Below, one piece after another: positions 19,818 through 32,272 of a stretch of DNA of 64,000 nt; the stretch's first letter is position 1; every line of letters starts with the position of its first letter. This DNA is from Sphaerulina vaccinii (Eukaryota; Ascomycota; Dothideomycetes; Mycosphaerellales; Mycosphaerellaceae): positions 992,001-1,056,000 of the forward strand of contig JAKUDP010000008.1 in assembly GCA_022570795.1 (NCBI GenBank), read 5' to 3'. The translations under genes were made by a program, and so were the position numbers. The notes under the pieces are model-generated. The model saw only the letters and a program-made list of their open reading frames with translations. It did no database searches and had not been told where the DNA came from.

Positions 19818-22720
19818 TCTGTGCAGCTGGTGATGTCGTTTTGAGATGTTCTGAGGGAAGTGCTGTACTTTTGGTACGCAATCCAGTTTGCAGATGCGTC
19901 CCTTGATGTACTTATTCTCTTGAGCTATCATCTTTAGTTGATTACATGGCCGCAGACGTCTCCAGCACGGCTTGCTCGGAGACCGTATTGCTTGGAATGT
20001 TGACACATTGTCAAGCAGCTATTCGAAAGCATTGCGGCGAGGTGAAGACGCGTTCTCGTGTTACACTTCTTGGCCAGCGTCAAGTTCAATTGATTTCGAG
20101 TACTTTAACATAAGATGAGGTCGTGCGGGATCTTGGATGCTCTTGGATGCTTTTTGGACGGGTTCTTGTCGAGGTACTGAAAGTGCGTCGGGCTTTGGAT
20201 CGGGACCCGTGGCTGACGTGAGGTGCAAAGTCAGCAACGGATTGCTGGGATTCAAGATCAATAACAATCTTTAAAACGACTGCTTCAACGCAATTACCAT
20301 CAATACTACCTCCTGGATCCACCAAGTATGTTGTAGTGCTCGAAAGTCCCCGACCAGTCCACCTATTACGTTCTGACTCACAGAGGAGGTTCTACACCGA
20401 TTCACGTCCGTCAGGAAAGAAAGTGCAGGTTGAGCCAAGCGTACCAGCCATATCATCGTTCAGGCGAGGCTGCTATGATCATGCGCAGTCGAATCGTGGC
20501 CTCGTTGTGTGCGAGTATCACACTGTCCAATGTCCTGGAATGATATCTCCTCGGCAGAGGCCAATCGCTCCGGATCGCCATCGCTCCTACCAGCTATTCG
20601 TGAACAGCTCATAGCGATCTAGCAGGTAGCGGCTGCAATACGGAAGTATATCTGCATGCGCATGATCGGATTCGTCTTCATACAATTGTCATGCAAGAAG
20701 TGCCGCTGGAGAGCAAGACTATTCCTGTTTTATGCACGCCTTGGTGGACCCAAGGCTCCTCGAATAGCCAGTCTCGTCTCAACGCGCCTGTTTACATATC
20801 TTACCGGTACCAGCAATATGGCAGTGCTGAAGTGCTGCAGTGCATGACCCTATGCGGCACTTCTCGCTGCAGAACTGTATAGAGGTATCCCGGTCAGCAG
20901 AGTTTGTTACCGTACATGGTATGACCTGGTCACTCGTGGCCTGCTAGGTATGTGATATCATGCCGCGAGCAGTTTGCATCATGACATGACGAAGTGTTGA
21001 AGACTGTACCTGAAGACAGGAAGTGAAGAGACTTCATCAGGCTCGTGTTGGGTGACAAGTCCTTCATTGTCCCATCGTGAGGTCCTGCTGTGGCGGTGCC
21101 CGATCTTGTGCTACCAGATTCAGGCTATGGGCGTGGTACCTGTGGCCTTGTAGACGTCGGAAAGATGCGGGAAGGGCTGAAGTGGATCTTGCTAAGCTGC
21201 ATCTCTGTCTTCTGGAGGAGCTTGATAGGCAATGTTTCCTGCGAAATGGCGGCTTGGGACTTGATGGACGGAAGCTGTGGTGGCTCGAGGCCCGTCGAGT
21301 GAGGCCACGTGACCAAACAGTTGAGTAGCACGCCAGGCCAGCAAAACCTGCCTCAGTGTCCATCTGCTGTGCCAGCTGGCATGATGGCAGTCTTGTCATT
21401 AAACATGCTGTTGGGCATTTTACCATCAGTGCTGACAGACATGCCTATTTTAGGCACGCGAGCGCGAAAGCAAGGTCAGCAAGGCATCATTTCAGATGTT
21501 CAGCTCGCTTTTTAGGGCAGTGACCAGGGCACGCGTTGTACCTTTGTAGTTTCTGTGCAACTTCGGTCGCCGAGCGGATAGTCTTTCAATCGCAAAAGAT
21601 TTTGCTAGCTGATTAGGCACTCAACCAGCACACTATCGAAATCGCGGTGTACTCTTCACCGTGTCCGCAATGGTCCGCCGATGTTTGGCCTATTTCCGCC
21701 GCTCAGTGAAGGGCAATAGGTATACCATATATGGACTATGAATCGTCCACGTCATAGACGTAGATAAGTCGGCGGCGGGCTTATCAAGGAGCGTGGGCGT
21801 CTGCAAGGGCGGCGCTGAGATGGCGGAATATGTTGCTGAGGAGTACCTTGATACTTGCGAGTGGGTGAGAAGTGCGAAGTTCAGCCTGTCGCCATTGTGA
21901 CGAAGGATTGCAAAGCGCGAGAGTTGGCCTCTCACACTAGCCGCAGCGAAGCCGTAGTCGGAGGGTAGTACCATAGCCTAGCCATGATACGATATCATAC
22001 GACCGACAGATAGCACGATTTGATGATGACTCTGTGTATCTTTGCTGCCCAGTTTCTGCTTTCTTGATTCGAATCGTCAACCTGAATCGCATTCCTTTGT
22101 TTGCTCATCCGCAACTGTGGCTGCAGATCTACAGCGAAACAAGGCATTCCAGGACTCGACCTCATAGGCTGGCGTGCATCAGTAGAGCATATCCGAAGCT
22201 CAGGAATCTGGCGCGACAGCTACTCAGACTTCACACCAAGGAGCTGCAGCCGGGCCTTCTTACTGCAGCTGTCGTATCGTCGTTGATAGCGAGACCTGAC
22301 TACTACTCATCATCATCCTACGACTCCTCGCTCATCTCAGCTGGGCTGAGAGCAGGACATCGATACTCATTCATTCTCCAGGACCACGCCTACCATATAC
22401 ACAACGGGACCAACAGCGCTACTGCACCATCGATCGCCCCGCTACGGAAGAGTGGTTCTGGTTGTGGAGGTGGAGTCGTGCTGTTGCTATCAGTAGCTTG
22501 GAGTGTATCATTTGGCCGATCTGATCTCCTGAACTGGAAGAGCTCAGAACACCTCATCCCGCCTCCCTTCGAGCGGCGCGTGACTTGTGACTTACACTCG
22601 ACCTCACGAGATCAATTTTGGCCACTGCGCAGACCCAGTCCGTCGCCTGCCATTGTGTGAGACGTTGCGACGAAGACGACGACTTCGTCGTTCCGCTTAT
22701 CGTCCTTATCGGGCAACGAG
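19818..22720. other. 2.9-kb gene-poor region
   Basis: No frame in this stretch has a recognisable domain or a convincing spliced structure. The longest, 22034-22660 on +, is Ser/Arg/Leu-rich and likely chance. No terminal inverted repeats, transposase or reverse-transcriptase motifs were found by eye. It may hold decayed elements or long regulatory and untranslated sequence. Confidence 0.4.
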
Positions 22721-24535
22721 ATGGCCTTCCAGCAGCCTCAACAGCGGAGGCCACGACCTGCACGCCACCTGTCGATAGACCAGCCCGCACAGCAGCAACT
22801 GCAGGCTCCAGTATCACCAGCGACACGACGAACAATCGAAGAGTCGCAGGAATGGATCCTCTTCTCACCTCAAAACGACGAACAAAGTGCGACGGGCACA
22901 TCACGAACGCCCCGAACAGCCACACATCGAACACACTCCGACATAGCGTCATTAGAGACACACATTCGATCGGAGAACAATCCAGACGACAGTGGCACAT
23001 GTCTCGGTACGGAAGCCGACGAGCTGGACAGCCTAGACGATGGGCTACATGCCTTCCATAACCCATTCGCTGGACCATCTAACCTCGACCAGAGTGGAGG
23101 GACAGTCCTGCCAACACACGATGGCTTTGGCCAGTTTCCTTCCGGTGTTGATCTCCAGGAGCACCTATGGCAGTTCGAACGACATAACCCGCATAGACGG
23201 AGTAGCAAACACGTACGAAGACGAAGTAGTGTCCAGCGCAGACTGGATGAGATTGAAGTAGAGCAAGATATCACTCCTGAGGATGATCGGACTGCTCGTA
23301 TCGAGAAGTGGCGACTAGATCAGAGTAAAGCGGTCTTGGAAGAGATCGAGCGTGAGACGAGACGTCGCAGGAGGCGATTAAGTCGAATTGCCAGCAGCTC
23401 CACCGCCGGAGAAGTTCGATCTAGTCTGCAAGATGAAGCACTAACACGAATCCTCACGAGAAAGGACTCCACCAATCCAGAGGAGGGAAGTGGGAAGGAT
23501 GATCAACCACAAAGCGAGTCGTGGTGGCGAAGAATCACGCGCAAAGTGATTCAGGACTTGATCGGGCTTGATGAGGCCACCCTTTCTGTCATCTTTGGCG
23601 AGCAGCTGGCGGATGACGCCTCACCGACACCGAAACAGCCTTCGCCACTTGCTGCGCGAGCGATGAAAGAGTCACGCGTTGCCTTCCAGGACTCGGATCC
23701 AGCTTGGGAAGTGAAGCTTCTTGACCGTATCGCACGCGAGCTCGGTGTTCTCGTGAACACGTTGTCCGAGTATGATGGCTCTACCTTCCAGACTTACAAG
23801 AATGCACAGCTGCAAGAGATCGAATATGCTGGTCTTCCACGAAACGTCCCACGACAGCCTTCACTGCGCCAACGCCGACGAGAAGAGAGGACAAGAAATG
23901 GGAAAGCGCCAATCGACAATGCCTTCGCACCAACTGTACCACAATCACCTCTTTCACCTACAACAGAACCCGGCGACACTTCCCTATGGGGCATCGAGGA
24001 AGAGCCAGACAACCTCACTGATGAAGAGGAAGCGACCAAGTTACAGAACGAGCGGGAATACTGGGAGCGAGATGTGGACGTGAAGATGATCTTCTCGTAC
24101 CTCAAGAACCGCTTCTCGAGCGCTGAAGCGCAACCAACACCGGATGCTGCAGATTCGATCGGACCTCTGCCAGCCTCCTGGAGGACTGTTCCCAACACCT
24201 CTGCAATGGGCACATCACCCGAGAGCCAGCGCCGCAAAGAGATCATCCGCCAACAACATCCACTGGTCTCACGAGCAGCGGAACGAGCTCTCGAGCGCGC
24301 ACAAGCCCATGCTGCACATGCGCGAAGAAGAGAGTCTCTGCTGAAGAAGCATCACATGGAACAGCTTGCCAGGAAACGCACTGGGGAAAGCAGCTGTGCG
24401 AGCCAAAGCACGAAGCGAAGTCGACATACCAAGAGCGGGAGCTCGAGACATTACTGGGATATAGGTGGAAGCGCCGGAAGCATTCATAGTGGACAAGCCA
24501 TGTCTTCTGCTCTCGGCGGCTGGGGAGAGGTTTGA
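22721..24535 (+). CDS. hypothetical protein, 604 aa, conserved-looking
   Basis: Single exon with ATG at 22721. The N-terminal part is Gln/Pro-rich and disordered, with the segment ESQEWILFSP near residue 46. Residues about 180-240 are strongly basic and helical (ETRRRRRRLSRIASSS). A more ordered part follows around residues 268-380: WWRRITRKVIQDLIGLDEAT, LSVIFGEQL, AWEVKLLDRIARELGVLVNT. The C-terminal third includes a hydrophobic helical part (DVKMIFSYLKNRFSS) and a long Arg/Ala/His-rich helix (AAERALERAQAHAAHARRRE). The pattern suggests a nuclear or scaffold protein, but I do not recognise the family. Confidence 0.7.
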   Translation: MAFQQPQQRRPRPARHLSIDQPAQQQLQAPVSPATRRTIEESQEWILFSPQNDEQSATGTSRTPRTATHRTHSDIASLETHIRSENNPDDSGTCLGTEADELDSLDDGLHAFHNPFAGPSNLDQSGGTVLPTHDGFGQFPSGVDLQEHLWQFERHNPHRRSSKHVRRRSSVQRRLDEIEVEQDITPEDDRTARIEKWRLDQSKAVLEEIERETRRRRRRLSRIASSSTAGEVRSSLQDEALTRILTRKDSTNPEEGSGKDDQPQSESWWRRITRKVIQDLIGLDEATLSVIFGEQLADDASPTPKQPSPLAARAMKESRVAFQDSDPAWEVKLLDRIARELGVLVNTLSEYDGSTFQTYKNAQLQEIEYAGLPRNVPRQPSLRQRRREERTRNGKAPIDNAFAPTVPQSPLSPTTEPGDTSLWGIEEEPDNLTDEEEATKLQNEREYWERDVDVKMIFSYLKNRFSSAEAQPTPDAADSIGPLPASWRTVPNTSAMGTSPESQRRKEIIRQQHPLVSRAAERALERAQAHAAHARRRESLLKKHHMEQLARKRTGESSCASQSTKRSRHTKSGSSRHYWDIGGSAGSIHSGQAMSSALGGWGEV

Positions 24536-24898
24536 GCAATCTACAGGACAAGGAGGAAAAGATCACAAGCTACTATCTGTTCAACAATAGACTTGATGAG
24601 ACTGAGACAGTGTCTCCACTTACATGCTGCAATGTATTGCGATACCATTTTGCTATAAGCGTTACAAGCGACCACTATCTATATACATGTTATCATGCAT
24701 GACGATATCAGGACAGATACTACTTCACTCCAGTTCTTATTATAAATCTCACTGTCTCGGCCAATAGACCGGTACATACTTACAAGCTCGTTGAGTCATT
24801 TCCATCAACAGTCAGTCCGAAATGAGAGTATATATATGCCTTATTGATATCATACATGCCATACCCACCGAACGATCCAAACAACGCAAAGCTCCCCA

Positions 24899-25419
24899 TC
24901 ACCTCGCCGTCTCAATGCCAAAGACAGTCGACTCGTTCCTCTCCACCGTCTCATAAACTTGATCAAAAGCTCCCGGAGGCTTTCTTAGGGAAGCTGGACT
25001 GATATCGCCAGCCAAACTTGCTGTGAATTGAAAAGCAATGTCAATGCTTGGTATTATTGAAGCGAGTTAGATGATGGGTTATATCGTACCATCGGTACTC
25101 TTTCTGCTGAACATTGAGAGGGGTCTACGCATGTAATATGTCAGTTTCTAGAGCTTCTTCGGAATCTTATGGTGTTGTTCAGCGAGAGGTGAAGAGGAAG
25201 GTAGTTTCAGGAGCTTACCTTGATAGTCGAGAGGCGGTTGAAGGACGTCTATTCAGTGGCGTCGAAGGAGCTGAAGAATCGTAAATTGTCGATTTCGAAG
25301 GCGTTCGACTGCTGGTCGACCAGTTGAATCTTGGATCTCGTTGATGTGCTGATGATATTGTTGAGGGTGATTTTAAGTCGATCGGTTCTATAACAAGAGA
25401 AGAACGCACTTCTCAGCAT
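24899..25419 (-). CDS. small hypothetical protein, three-exon 3' part, 5' end unresolved
   Basis: Three exon pieces keep one frame through two introns. The first ends at 25219 (gtaagc donor), the second is 25124-25090, and the third is 25020-24899. The protein reads Ser/Thr/Arg-rich sequence (DPRFNWSTSSRTPSKSTIYD, RPLSMFSRKSTDASLAGD) and ends with a compact, conserved-looking tail: SLRKPPGAFDQVYETVERNE, then STVFGIETAR. The start is uncertain: no ATG opens this frame, so there is probably an upstream mini-exon between 25420 and the end of ADE2. The phase match across two introns makes it unlikely to be chance. Function unknown. Confidence 0.5.
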
Positions 25420-25513
25420 ACTGTCATCTCATCTATGCATAGCAGTAGTTGCGCTCGCGCGTCACTCTAATCTAAGATTTGTATAGAGTAGGCAGGGTAG
25501 AGATGTAGAAACC

Positions 25514-27320
25514 TCACTTACTTCCCAGATACTGCTCAGCATAAGCTTCGGCGCCATACTTGTTTAGTCTCTCGTCTTTCAGAATCACCTCCTTCTCTGA
25601 ATCTTGCATGTACTTCTCTACGACTTGTTGGATTCCTTTGTCGCCTGATCCGAGGATTCTGGCTGCGAGGAGAGCGGCGTTGACTGAGTTGTTGACGGAG
25701 ACTGTGGCGACTGGTACGCCACGAGGCATGTTGAGGATGCTGTGGACGGAGTCCGTACCGTCTCCAATCGTGGGCTTGACTGGGATCCCGATCACTGGTA
25801 GAGGAGTGTATGCAGCTGTCATGCCTGGAAGATGAGCTGCACCTCCAGCTGCAGCGATGATGACTTTGATGCTGGTGCTGGAGGCTTGGGATGCGAATTG
25901 AGCCATCCAAGTGGGTGTTCGGTGAGCAGATGTGATGCGGACAGTGTATGGGATGCCGAACTTGTTGAGGATCGCAAGACCTGGTTGCACGACTGGCAGA
26001 TCGGAGTCGGAACCCATGACTATGGCGACCAGTGGTTCTTCGACAGGCTTGCCATTGGCCTCTTCGCCAAGAGCAGATGTGGTGGACTGACTGCGGGATA
26101 GTTGTGAAATCTTGGGCTTGCCTTCGTCAACTAGATCGATCATGGGTTGGATGATCTGCTCAGCTTCTCGCATGGTAGGAGCACAAACTGTAAGATGACC
26201 CATCTTGCGCCCTTTGCGTGCCTGACCTGTAGCTTTTGTTAGCGGAATGCATCAGACGTCTGAGACTGAAGCAAGACATACCTTTCCCATAGAGGTGAAT
26301 CTTGGTACGACGCTGTTGTAGAGCTGCACGCGCAATAGTGAGATGTGAATCAGGAGCTTCGCCACCGAGGATGTTGAGCATGATGCTCGGTTCTCGCAGC
26401 TCGAGATCTTCCTGGAACAGTGGTAGGTCAAGGATGGCGCGAAGATGGGCCTCATATTGGGACACAGGGCAGGCCTCGATTGTGTAGTGGCCTGAGTTGT
26501 GCGGGCGAGGTGCAATCTCGTTGATTAGTAGCTTTCCACCCATGGTCAAGAACATCTCCACACCGAACACGCCCTTGCCCCAGAAGCAAGCTACTGCTTG
26601 CTTTGCCAGTTCTTGGGCTTGTTTGTTGACTTCCGGGCTGACGCCTCGCGCTGGAGCATAAGTCAACTTGCATATGCTGTCCTCGTGTATAGTCTCGACT
26701 GTTGGAAAGGAGAGCACTTCAGTTTCTGTCTTGACAACCATGACCGCAAGTTCGATTCTGAAGTTGCACCACGCCTCGGCGTACAGGTCTCGATTCACAG
26801 CGAGAGCTTCGAGTGCAGGCTTAAAGTCGGTCTTGGTCTTGACCGCGTAATTGCCTCTGCCATCATAGGCGTCTTTTCTCGACTTCAACATCAATGGCAG
26901 GCCAAGCTCGCCGCTGACACGTTCCAGTTCTCGCACTGTCGGTTCTGAAAGAGCTTGTGAGTGTGTCGTTGCGATGCCATTCTTCTCAAGGTGCCACTTC
27001 TGATTGTACTTGTCCTGGATCGTGCGCAACGTCTTCCACGAAGGTTGAACATCAACGGTCTCAGAAAGCTCCTCGAGCATTTCTGTGTCGACGTGCTCGA
27101 TTTCGACAGTGATGATGTCGGACTTATCGGCCAGCTTCTGGATTGCTCTCCTGTCCTTGAAAGAGCCTTCGACATGACCATCGTGACCGGATACTTGCTT
27201 TGCACTGGAGCCGGGCGCATCGAGGAAGTTGACTTGGATTTCCAGAAGATTTGCTGCTTCGGCCAACATACGTCCAAGTTGGCCTCCGCCTAGGACGCCA
27301 ACGACCTTTTCTGATGCCAT
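25514..27320 (-). CDS. ADE2: phosphoribosylaminoimidazole carboxylase (fused PurK-PurE)
   Basis: Two exons (27320-26282 and 26226-25514, intron 55 nt) encode 583 aa; yeast Ade2 is 571. The N-terminal ATP-grasp part starts MASEKVVGVLGGGQLGRML and includes DAYDGRGNYAVK, EIAPRPHNSGHYTIEA and LNILGG. The C-terminal PurE-like part has MGSDSDLPV, RITSAHRTP, AAAGGAAHLPGMTAA and GDGTDSVHSILNMPRGVPV. The enzyme converts AIR to CAIR in purine synthesis. In yeast, loss gives red pigment. The intron falls between the ATP-grasp end (LYGKG) and GRKMGHLTV, so it lies inside the ATP-grasp C-terminal lobe. This is a housekeeping gene with no anomalies. Confidence 0.97.
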
Positions 27321-27945
27321 CGTTGCAACTTGCTCAAGCGAGTGTTGTGATGGTGTGAAGTTCTCGTGAAAGCGTGAGAACATGCATATGCTTTGGCATG
27401 AAGTTCCGGCTGTGGTGACTGAGCTCCACAAAACTTCTTAGCGGCTCGAAAACTTAGTTCTAGTCCATATTGGGACAATTGGCGACAACGATCAAAAGTG
27501 AAGGAACGACTCTATACATGCACGAACACACAGTAGACGATACGCTTCATGACAGTCCGGGGTGAAGTGAGATCTATATAGCTGACGAACAGACAGCGGG
27601 CATTGGCACAGAATACCCTCCGGTACACCCGATCAGTGCTTTCAACAAGGATCAACATACTCGCATTTGACTTCGGATTCGAAAGATCCCGGCCGCCGTC
27701 AATGGTTCGTACGTTGCACAACAGTGATTGGACATGGATAGAAGAGTGGTATGTGGTGTTCAGATTGATTCTTGTCATTTCATGAACTGCGTAGCCTGTG
27801 GCACTCCCTTGTACCTTGGCTGCCACGCGGAAGCAAACGCCCAACATAGGGCTGCTTTCATGCTCTTTGGAAGACGCCATATAAGACTGCAACGCCTGTA
27901 CCGTTCCCTGAACCCTTCCAAACCAGAAGCAGATGAGCGACTGGC
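27321..27945. other. intergenic between RPL18 3' end and ADE2 start
   Basis: 625 bp on the minus-strand side, holding the ADE2 promoter and the RPL18 3' UTR. Short frames are present but none is protein-like. No TGACTC motif was noticed in the ADE2 upstream sequence. Confidence 0.45.
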
Positions 27946-28909
27946 TTAGACCTTGAAACCTCTCGATCGTCTGCGACCACGGGCACGCTCGAACTTGCGA
28001 CCCTTGCTCTCGACGTATGGCTTCTGTAGAAGTTGTTAGTGAGCCGTCTGAAGAGTCTGACAAGATGTCGTGTCGTACCTTGTCGGTGTGAGGACCAAAG
28101 CCGAAGTGCTTGACAGCCTCACGGGCGTTCTTTGGACCACGGAGGAGGATGACGTTGGCTCCGGTTGGTGCGCGGAGGGCGAGCTGATCGAAGGTGAGGC
28201 ACTCGCCACCGGCCTTCTCGATGCGGGCACGAGCAGTGGCAGTGAAGCGGAGGGCGCAGATGCTGAGCTTTGGGACCTCGAGCATGCGGTTGTCATCGGT
28301 GACTGTGCCGACAACTGCGCGGATCTTGCCTTCTTGTGCCTCAGCGCTGTGCTTGTTGGCAGAGACAGCGACGATCTTGGAGAGAGACATTGGTGGGGTG
28401 TTGATGCGCGACATGCGCAGTCTGTTCATGGTCAGTAATCGACCAGAAGATATGTTTGTGTCCCTCATATGCTCTTTACACACCTCCTCAGAACGGTAGC
28501 ATTGAACTTGCTCTCAGTACGACGGTCGAGGAACGTGTACAACTTGTGGAGCAGGTTGCGGTATGGGTTCTCCGACTTTGGCGCCTGTGCCTTGTGTTAA
28601 TCGCCAATTGTTTGCACAAAAGACTTGCAGACATCCCGTGGACGAGATATCTGCTCATGGACAAGTATATACCTTGCGGTGGCCGCTGCGCACATGGTGG
28701 GCATCAAGATCTAGTCGTAGAAGTCAGTTATGAGGTCCTAGAGATGATGTTGTGGGTGTAGGAGGGTGTGGTGGTCCATATCGTGAAGGCCTGGCAGCGT
28801 TTTTGTCCAAATTTGTTCGATCTCAACCAGCGCTGCCACTCCGCTTTTCTCGATATCGCCCATGCTTCCAACACTCTCCTCTCGCTCGATTCCACGTACC
28901 AATACCCAT
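27946..28909 (-). CDS. RPL18: 60S ribosomal protein L18 (eL18)
   Basis: Five exons (28909-28900, 28710-28673, 28584-28484, 28421-28079, 28023-27946) join in phase to 189 aa; yeast Rpl18 is 186. Exon 1 is only 10 nt (ATGGGTATTG), followed by an intron of about 190 nt ending in CTGACttctacgactag. The protein starts MGIDLDAHHVRSGHRKAPKS, has LHKLYTFLDRRTESKF and VVGTVTDDNRMLEVPK, and ends GRKFERARGRRRSRGFKV. It is a structural component of the large subunit. A long first intron after a tiny first exon is common in fungal ribosomal protein genes. An alternative acceptor six bases upstream for exon 3 would add Ala-Gln; family comparison favours the shorter form. Confidence 0.95.
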
Positions 28910-29113
28910 TTTGACTGTTGTTGGCGGTGTTGCTGGTAACTCGACCCTGACGAAAGAAAGAGGTCGAGAAGTTTGCGATCGAAAGTGGGCTTCAGATTCG
29001 AAAAGCCAAGACTGCGGTTCTTTCCGCAGGCTCCACATTGAATCTCACCTTTCGTTCGCTCGCGCGCTCATCACTTCTTCCTTTCCCTTCTTCAAGACCA
29101 TGTTTGCACAGAT

Positions 29114-30666
29114 ATGGCGGCCGCAAGCGACGGTGACAGCTCGCGCAGGATACCCTCGCCGAGCCTCACTTATCTGCAATCAGGTCCAATTTGGACACGC
29201 AATCCATTCCAGCCAACTGAGAAGAAGGCAATGGGTTCGGAAGACAAGCTGACGCTGTCGACCGCTGTGCAGCCACGAATTGGCAAGCATCACGCCGGTC
29301 CTGGAGATCCGCGCGTGCGAGAGGGAGACTTGATCGGTCTCCCTCCGTCCCCGCAACTCGGAAGAGATGTTACGGGAGAGTCAGTCGATGAGCGAATGCC
29401 ATTGACTGCTGGTTTGCCATATCTGAGCAGCCAGACTAGCGAATCTCGAGATCGAGGTAAGCAGAACGTGTGGCCTACATCTGACGAGATAGGCAATGTC
29501 GTTCCTCCGAGGACTCTGACGAGTACCAGAGGTGGAAATTAGCTGGCAAGCCGAAGTGTCAGCGCTGGAACAAGAGGCATCCGCCTCCTTGCGGCTCCAG
29601 GCAGGCCAAGCAGCCTCGCTCACCAGATGAAATTCTGATAGAGAGTGTAGCTAAACAGGCAGAAGTTGCTGCTTCTGTGCGGCGTGCGGCTCGAGGTAAG
29701 CAGAACGCGCGACTCGGCATTACTGACCGTGACTCTCAAGTGGGATAGTTCGAAGACTCATTGGAGTACTTGAAGTGGAAAGCAGATGGCAAGCCGAAGT
29801 GCGAGCGCTGCAGCAGAAAGCACCCACCTCCTTGCGCGCAATCGCAAGCAGCCATCGACGGCAGGGTGGCGAGAATCGCTGAGGCAGTTTCCACACAGAA
29901 GAGACACGCGCCGGATATGCTGCAAGACCATGACAGTCACCGAGAAAAGAGAGCTCGACGGCAGTCCAGTTCTGGTGATCAGCATGATCATGCGCCATCC
30001 GATCACGCTCTTGACCAGAGTGCATCTTAAGTGCGACCTTGCTACCATGACTGGTAGCAGACGTTCCATGCCCGGTTCAATCGAGACGAAAGCAAACTGC
30101 TGGATGAGGATGAGACCATTCTCCGAGACGTAATGGACGAGCTGGTTGGCCTTCTCGAGCCTGCACTACCTCGCATTTTGCGCTTACGTGTAAACTTCCT
30201 GCTAGCTGACCACGAAGAGGATCGGTTTCTGGCTGAAGACTATCGCAAGGAGGCGAAGTGTATGCATGATGAGATACGCCGCCTTCTGCCTTCAGGTATG
30301 GCTCATGATGCCATGGAGAAACAGCTGGACTCACTTCGAGAAGATCTCGATGAGCAAGCGTTGGCAGATCCACCCCAACACTGGCCAGTCAAAGAGACTG
30401 AATTGCAACTTCCACCGGAGCTGAAGCGCTCTGCGTCGCCTGGCCGACGTGCTTCGCGCGAAAGTGCGCATAATGCGCCAGAGTCAGAGCGCTCTGTACC
30501 GATTGAGTCTAGCTCGTCGCCGCTCGCTGAGGTGAGTGAGAATGCTGAGTGCCGAAGTGCCTCGCGCGAACGCGCTGACAGCGATGCTGTCGGCGCGCGA
30601 CTTGCTGCGTTCGAGGCAGAGGTGGATTCTCTTAGAAGAGCGTTCCGACACATCCCAAGAAGCTGA
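29114..30666 (+). CDS. hypothetical multi-exon protein with duplicated Cys-His module
   Basis: Proposed exons are 29114-29456, about 29513-29695, 29756-30019 and 30086-30666. The last two junctions fit in phase (gtaagc...cgaag|ac and gtgcat...cgag|ac). The first does not: the position equivalent to the acceptor reads GG instead of AG. Two copies of a module occur. The second, intact, is WKADGKPKCERCSRKHPPPC (C-x2-C-x3-H-x3-C); in the first, WKLAGKPKCQRWNKRHPPPC, the second Cys is Trp. The C-terminal exon encodes an acidic helical region (KLLDEDETILRDVMDELVG) and a Ser/Glu/Arg-rich end. No family is recognised. The module could bind zinc. The model is tentative, and the 5' part may be decayed. 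Confidence 0.45.
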
Positions 30667-32272
30667 CAGTAGCAACTCCGCTTCTGATCAGGAGAGAGAT
30701 GTTCGTCGTTATTAGACTGACAGTCTGACCAGAGGATCGGGCAAACCCCTGACAGAAAACCCGAGCTACGCAAGATCTGCACCGTCTCGTGGTGCGTGGT
30801 GTAAGTAACTCATCGAGTGAAACCAAGCAGATCATTCTTCATCTCTCCTTCGTGCTTCTGCGAGTGTGGTAGTTATTGATACGACGCATTTCCGGACACC
30901 TCGACACTACCACGCCACCTGAGCCGCAATCCGGGTGACGATCATAATGACTGAAGGAAGCAGAGAACAAGACAGAGACGTGGCATGGGCCCAATTTTTG
31001 AGGATGATGTGGTGACTGCTGCATGACGGATCTCAAGCTGCTCGGACATTAGAAGCGACAAAGAAGACGCCTACTGGAGACGCTTACTAAAGGAGAAATA
31101 ATACGGCAATACTTGACATGGACAATCCGTTACTGGAACACGAACGTGGCATCACGTCAATTGTAAGTGCTTGGTGCTCTATATGATATCTTTTGGACCT
31201 CTCTTTCTAGATATTCTTAATTGCCCTCTGTGCACAATGTCATTTATCCTTGTGTCCTAGGCAATGCCGAGTGCGCGCTCGCCATCTTGACTGTGTTGGC
31301 TGATGCAGCGGTATGGAAGATAAATTCCGAGCCTCTCCAGCCATTCCCAGCTTGTGATGTGTCTGATCTTTCCTTCATGTATGGCGCATCGAGTGCTCAG
31401 CAATATCTGAAGGGAAAGGACAACTGTTTGTATGTGCCATGAGCTTACCGGGTCGCAACTTTCTCGGACTTTCGATACGATCCTGCACGCAGCCTTATCT
31501 GCTTACTCTTCCCACATCGTCGACTAATAACTGTGCCACTCGGATTGCAGCCACTAAGTCGAGCCAGTGCGCATGCGAGCTGGAGCACCATCGTCAACAC
31601 GACGTGAGAAGTCATTCGGGGAGACCACAGTCCGGAGAAATTATGGCAAATTTTCCGAGCAGTGAGGGAATTTGGTTAAGGCTGGAATTGCGGGCGAAGG
31701 AGTCGTGCTAGGCTTCCATTATCACCGCCTCCTTTGAAAGACCGGTGAGATTGTTACGAGCTGTCAGGACGCGTGTACGCGTAAGCTGTCGCGTGCCATC
31801 GTTCGTAGTGATGGTATTTGGTTGGAACTTTCAGCCCAGGAAGCGCCAAGCTTCAACCTTAAATTCAACCTGACCTAAGGGATTGCATATGCATGACATT
31901 TTATGCTCCAGGCACGGCTCAATCCGTATCACGCAATTGGATGAGCTGCGAGAATCTCCGTTGATGAACGTGACCGGTCACGGCTGGTATGATGAAGCCG
32001 TTCGTTTTGGGTCTGCTGTCGGCTCTCGTGCGTGTTGTGGTTGCTGGCTTTTGCGGACTAGTTTGCAGTTGGGTAACAGGTCGCGTGGGCTGAGGTCTTG
32101 ATGGAGAAATTTATACATTAGCTTCGTGATTCGCACTGTCTATAGAGATGTGGTGAACGATGATGGGTATAATGTTCTGTGCTAGGAAGAAAGAGAGCCT
32201 GCACCTCCAACGCCTTCGCTATGCAGAATGGGTATCGTGGTGTGTTGAACAGTGCTGGGGTCGTGGGAAGGC
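30667..32272. other. 1.6-kb gene-poor region
   Basis: Short open frames only, none with a domain, membrane segment or credible splice chain. No transposon motif or long repeat was recognised. The part next to 32273 is the 3' flank of the glycosyltransferase. Confidence 0.4.

Noticed and set aside
22034..22660. 208-codon frame on +
   Set aside because: No ordered segment, no family resemblance, and it sits in the promoter side of the 604-aa gene.
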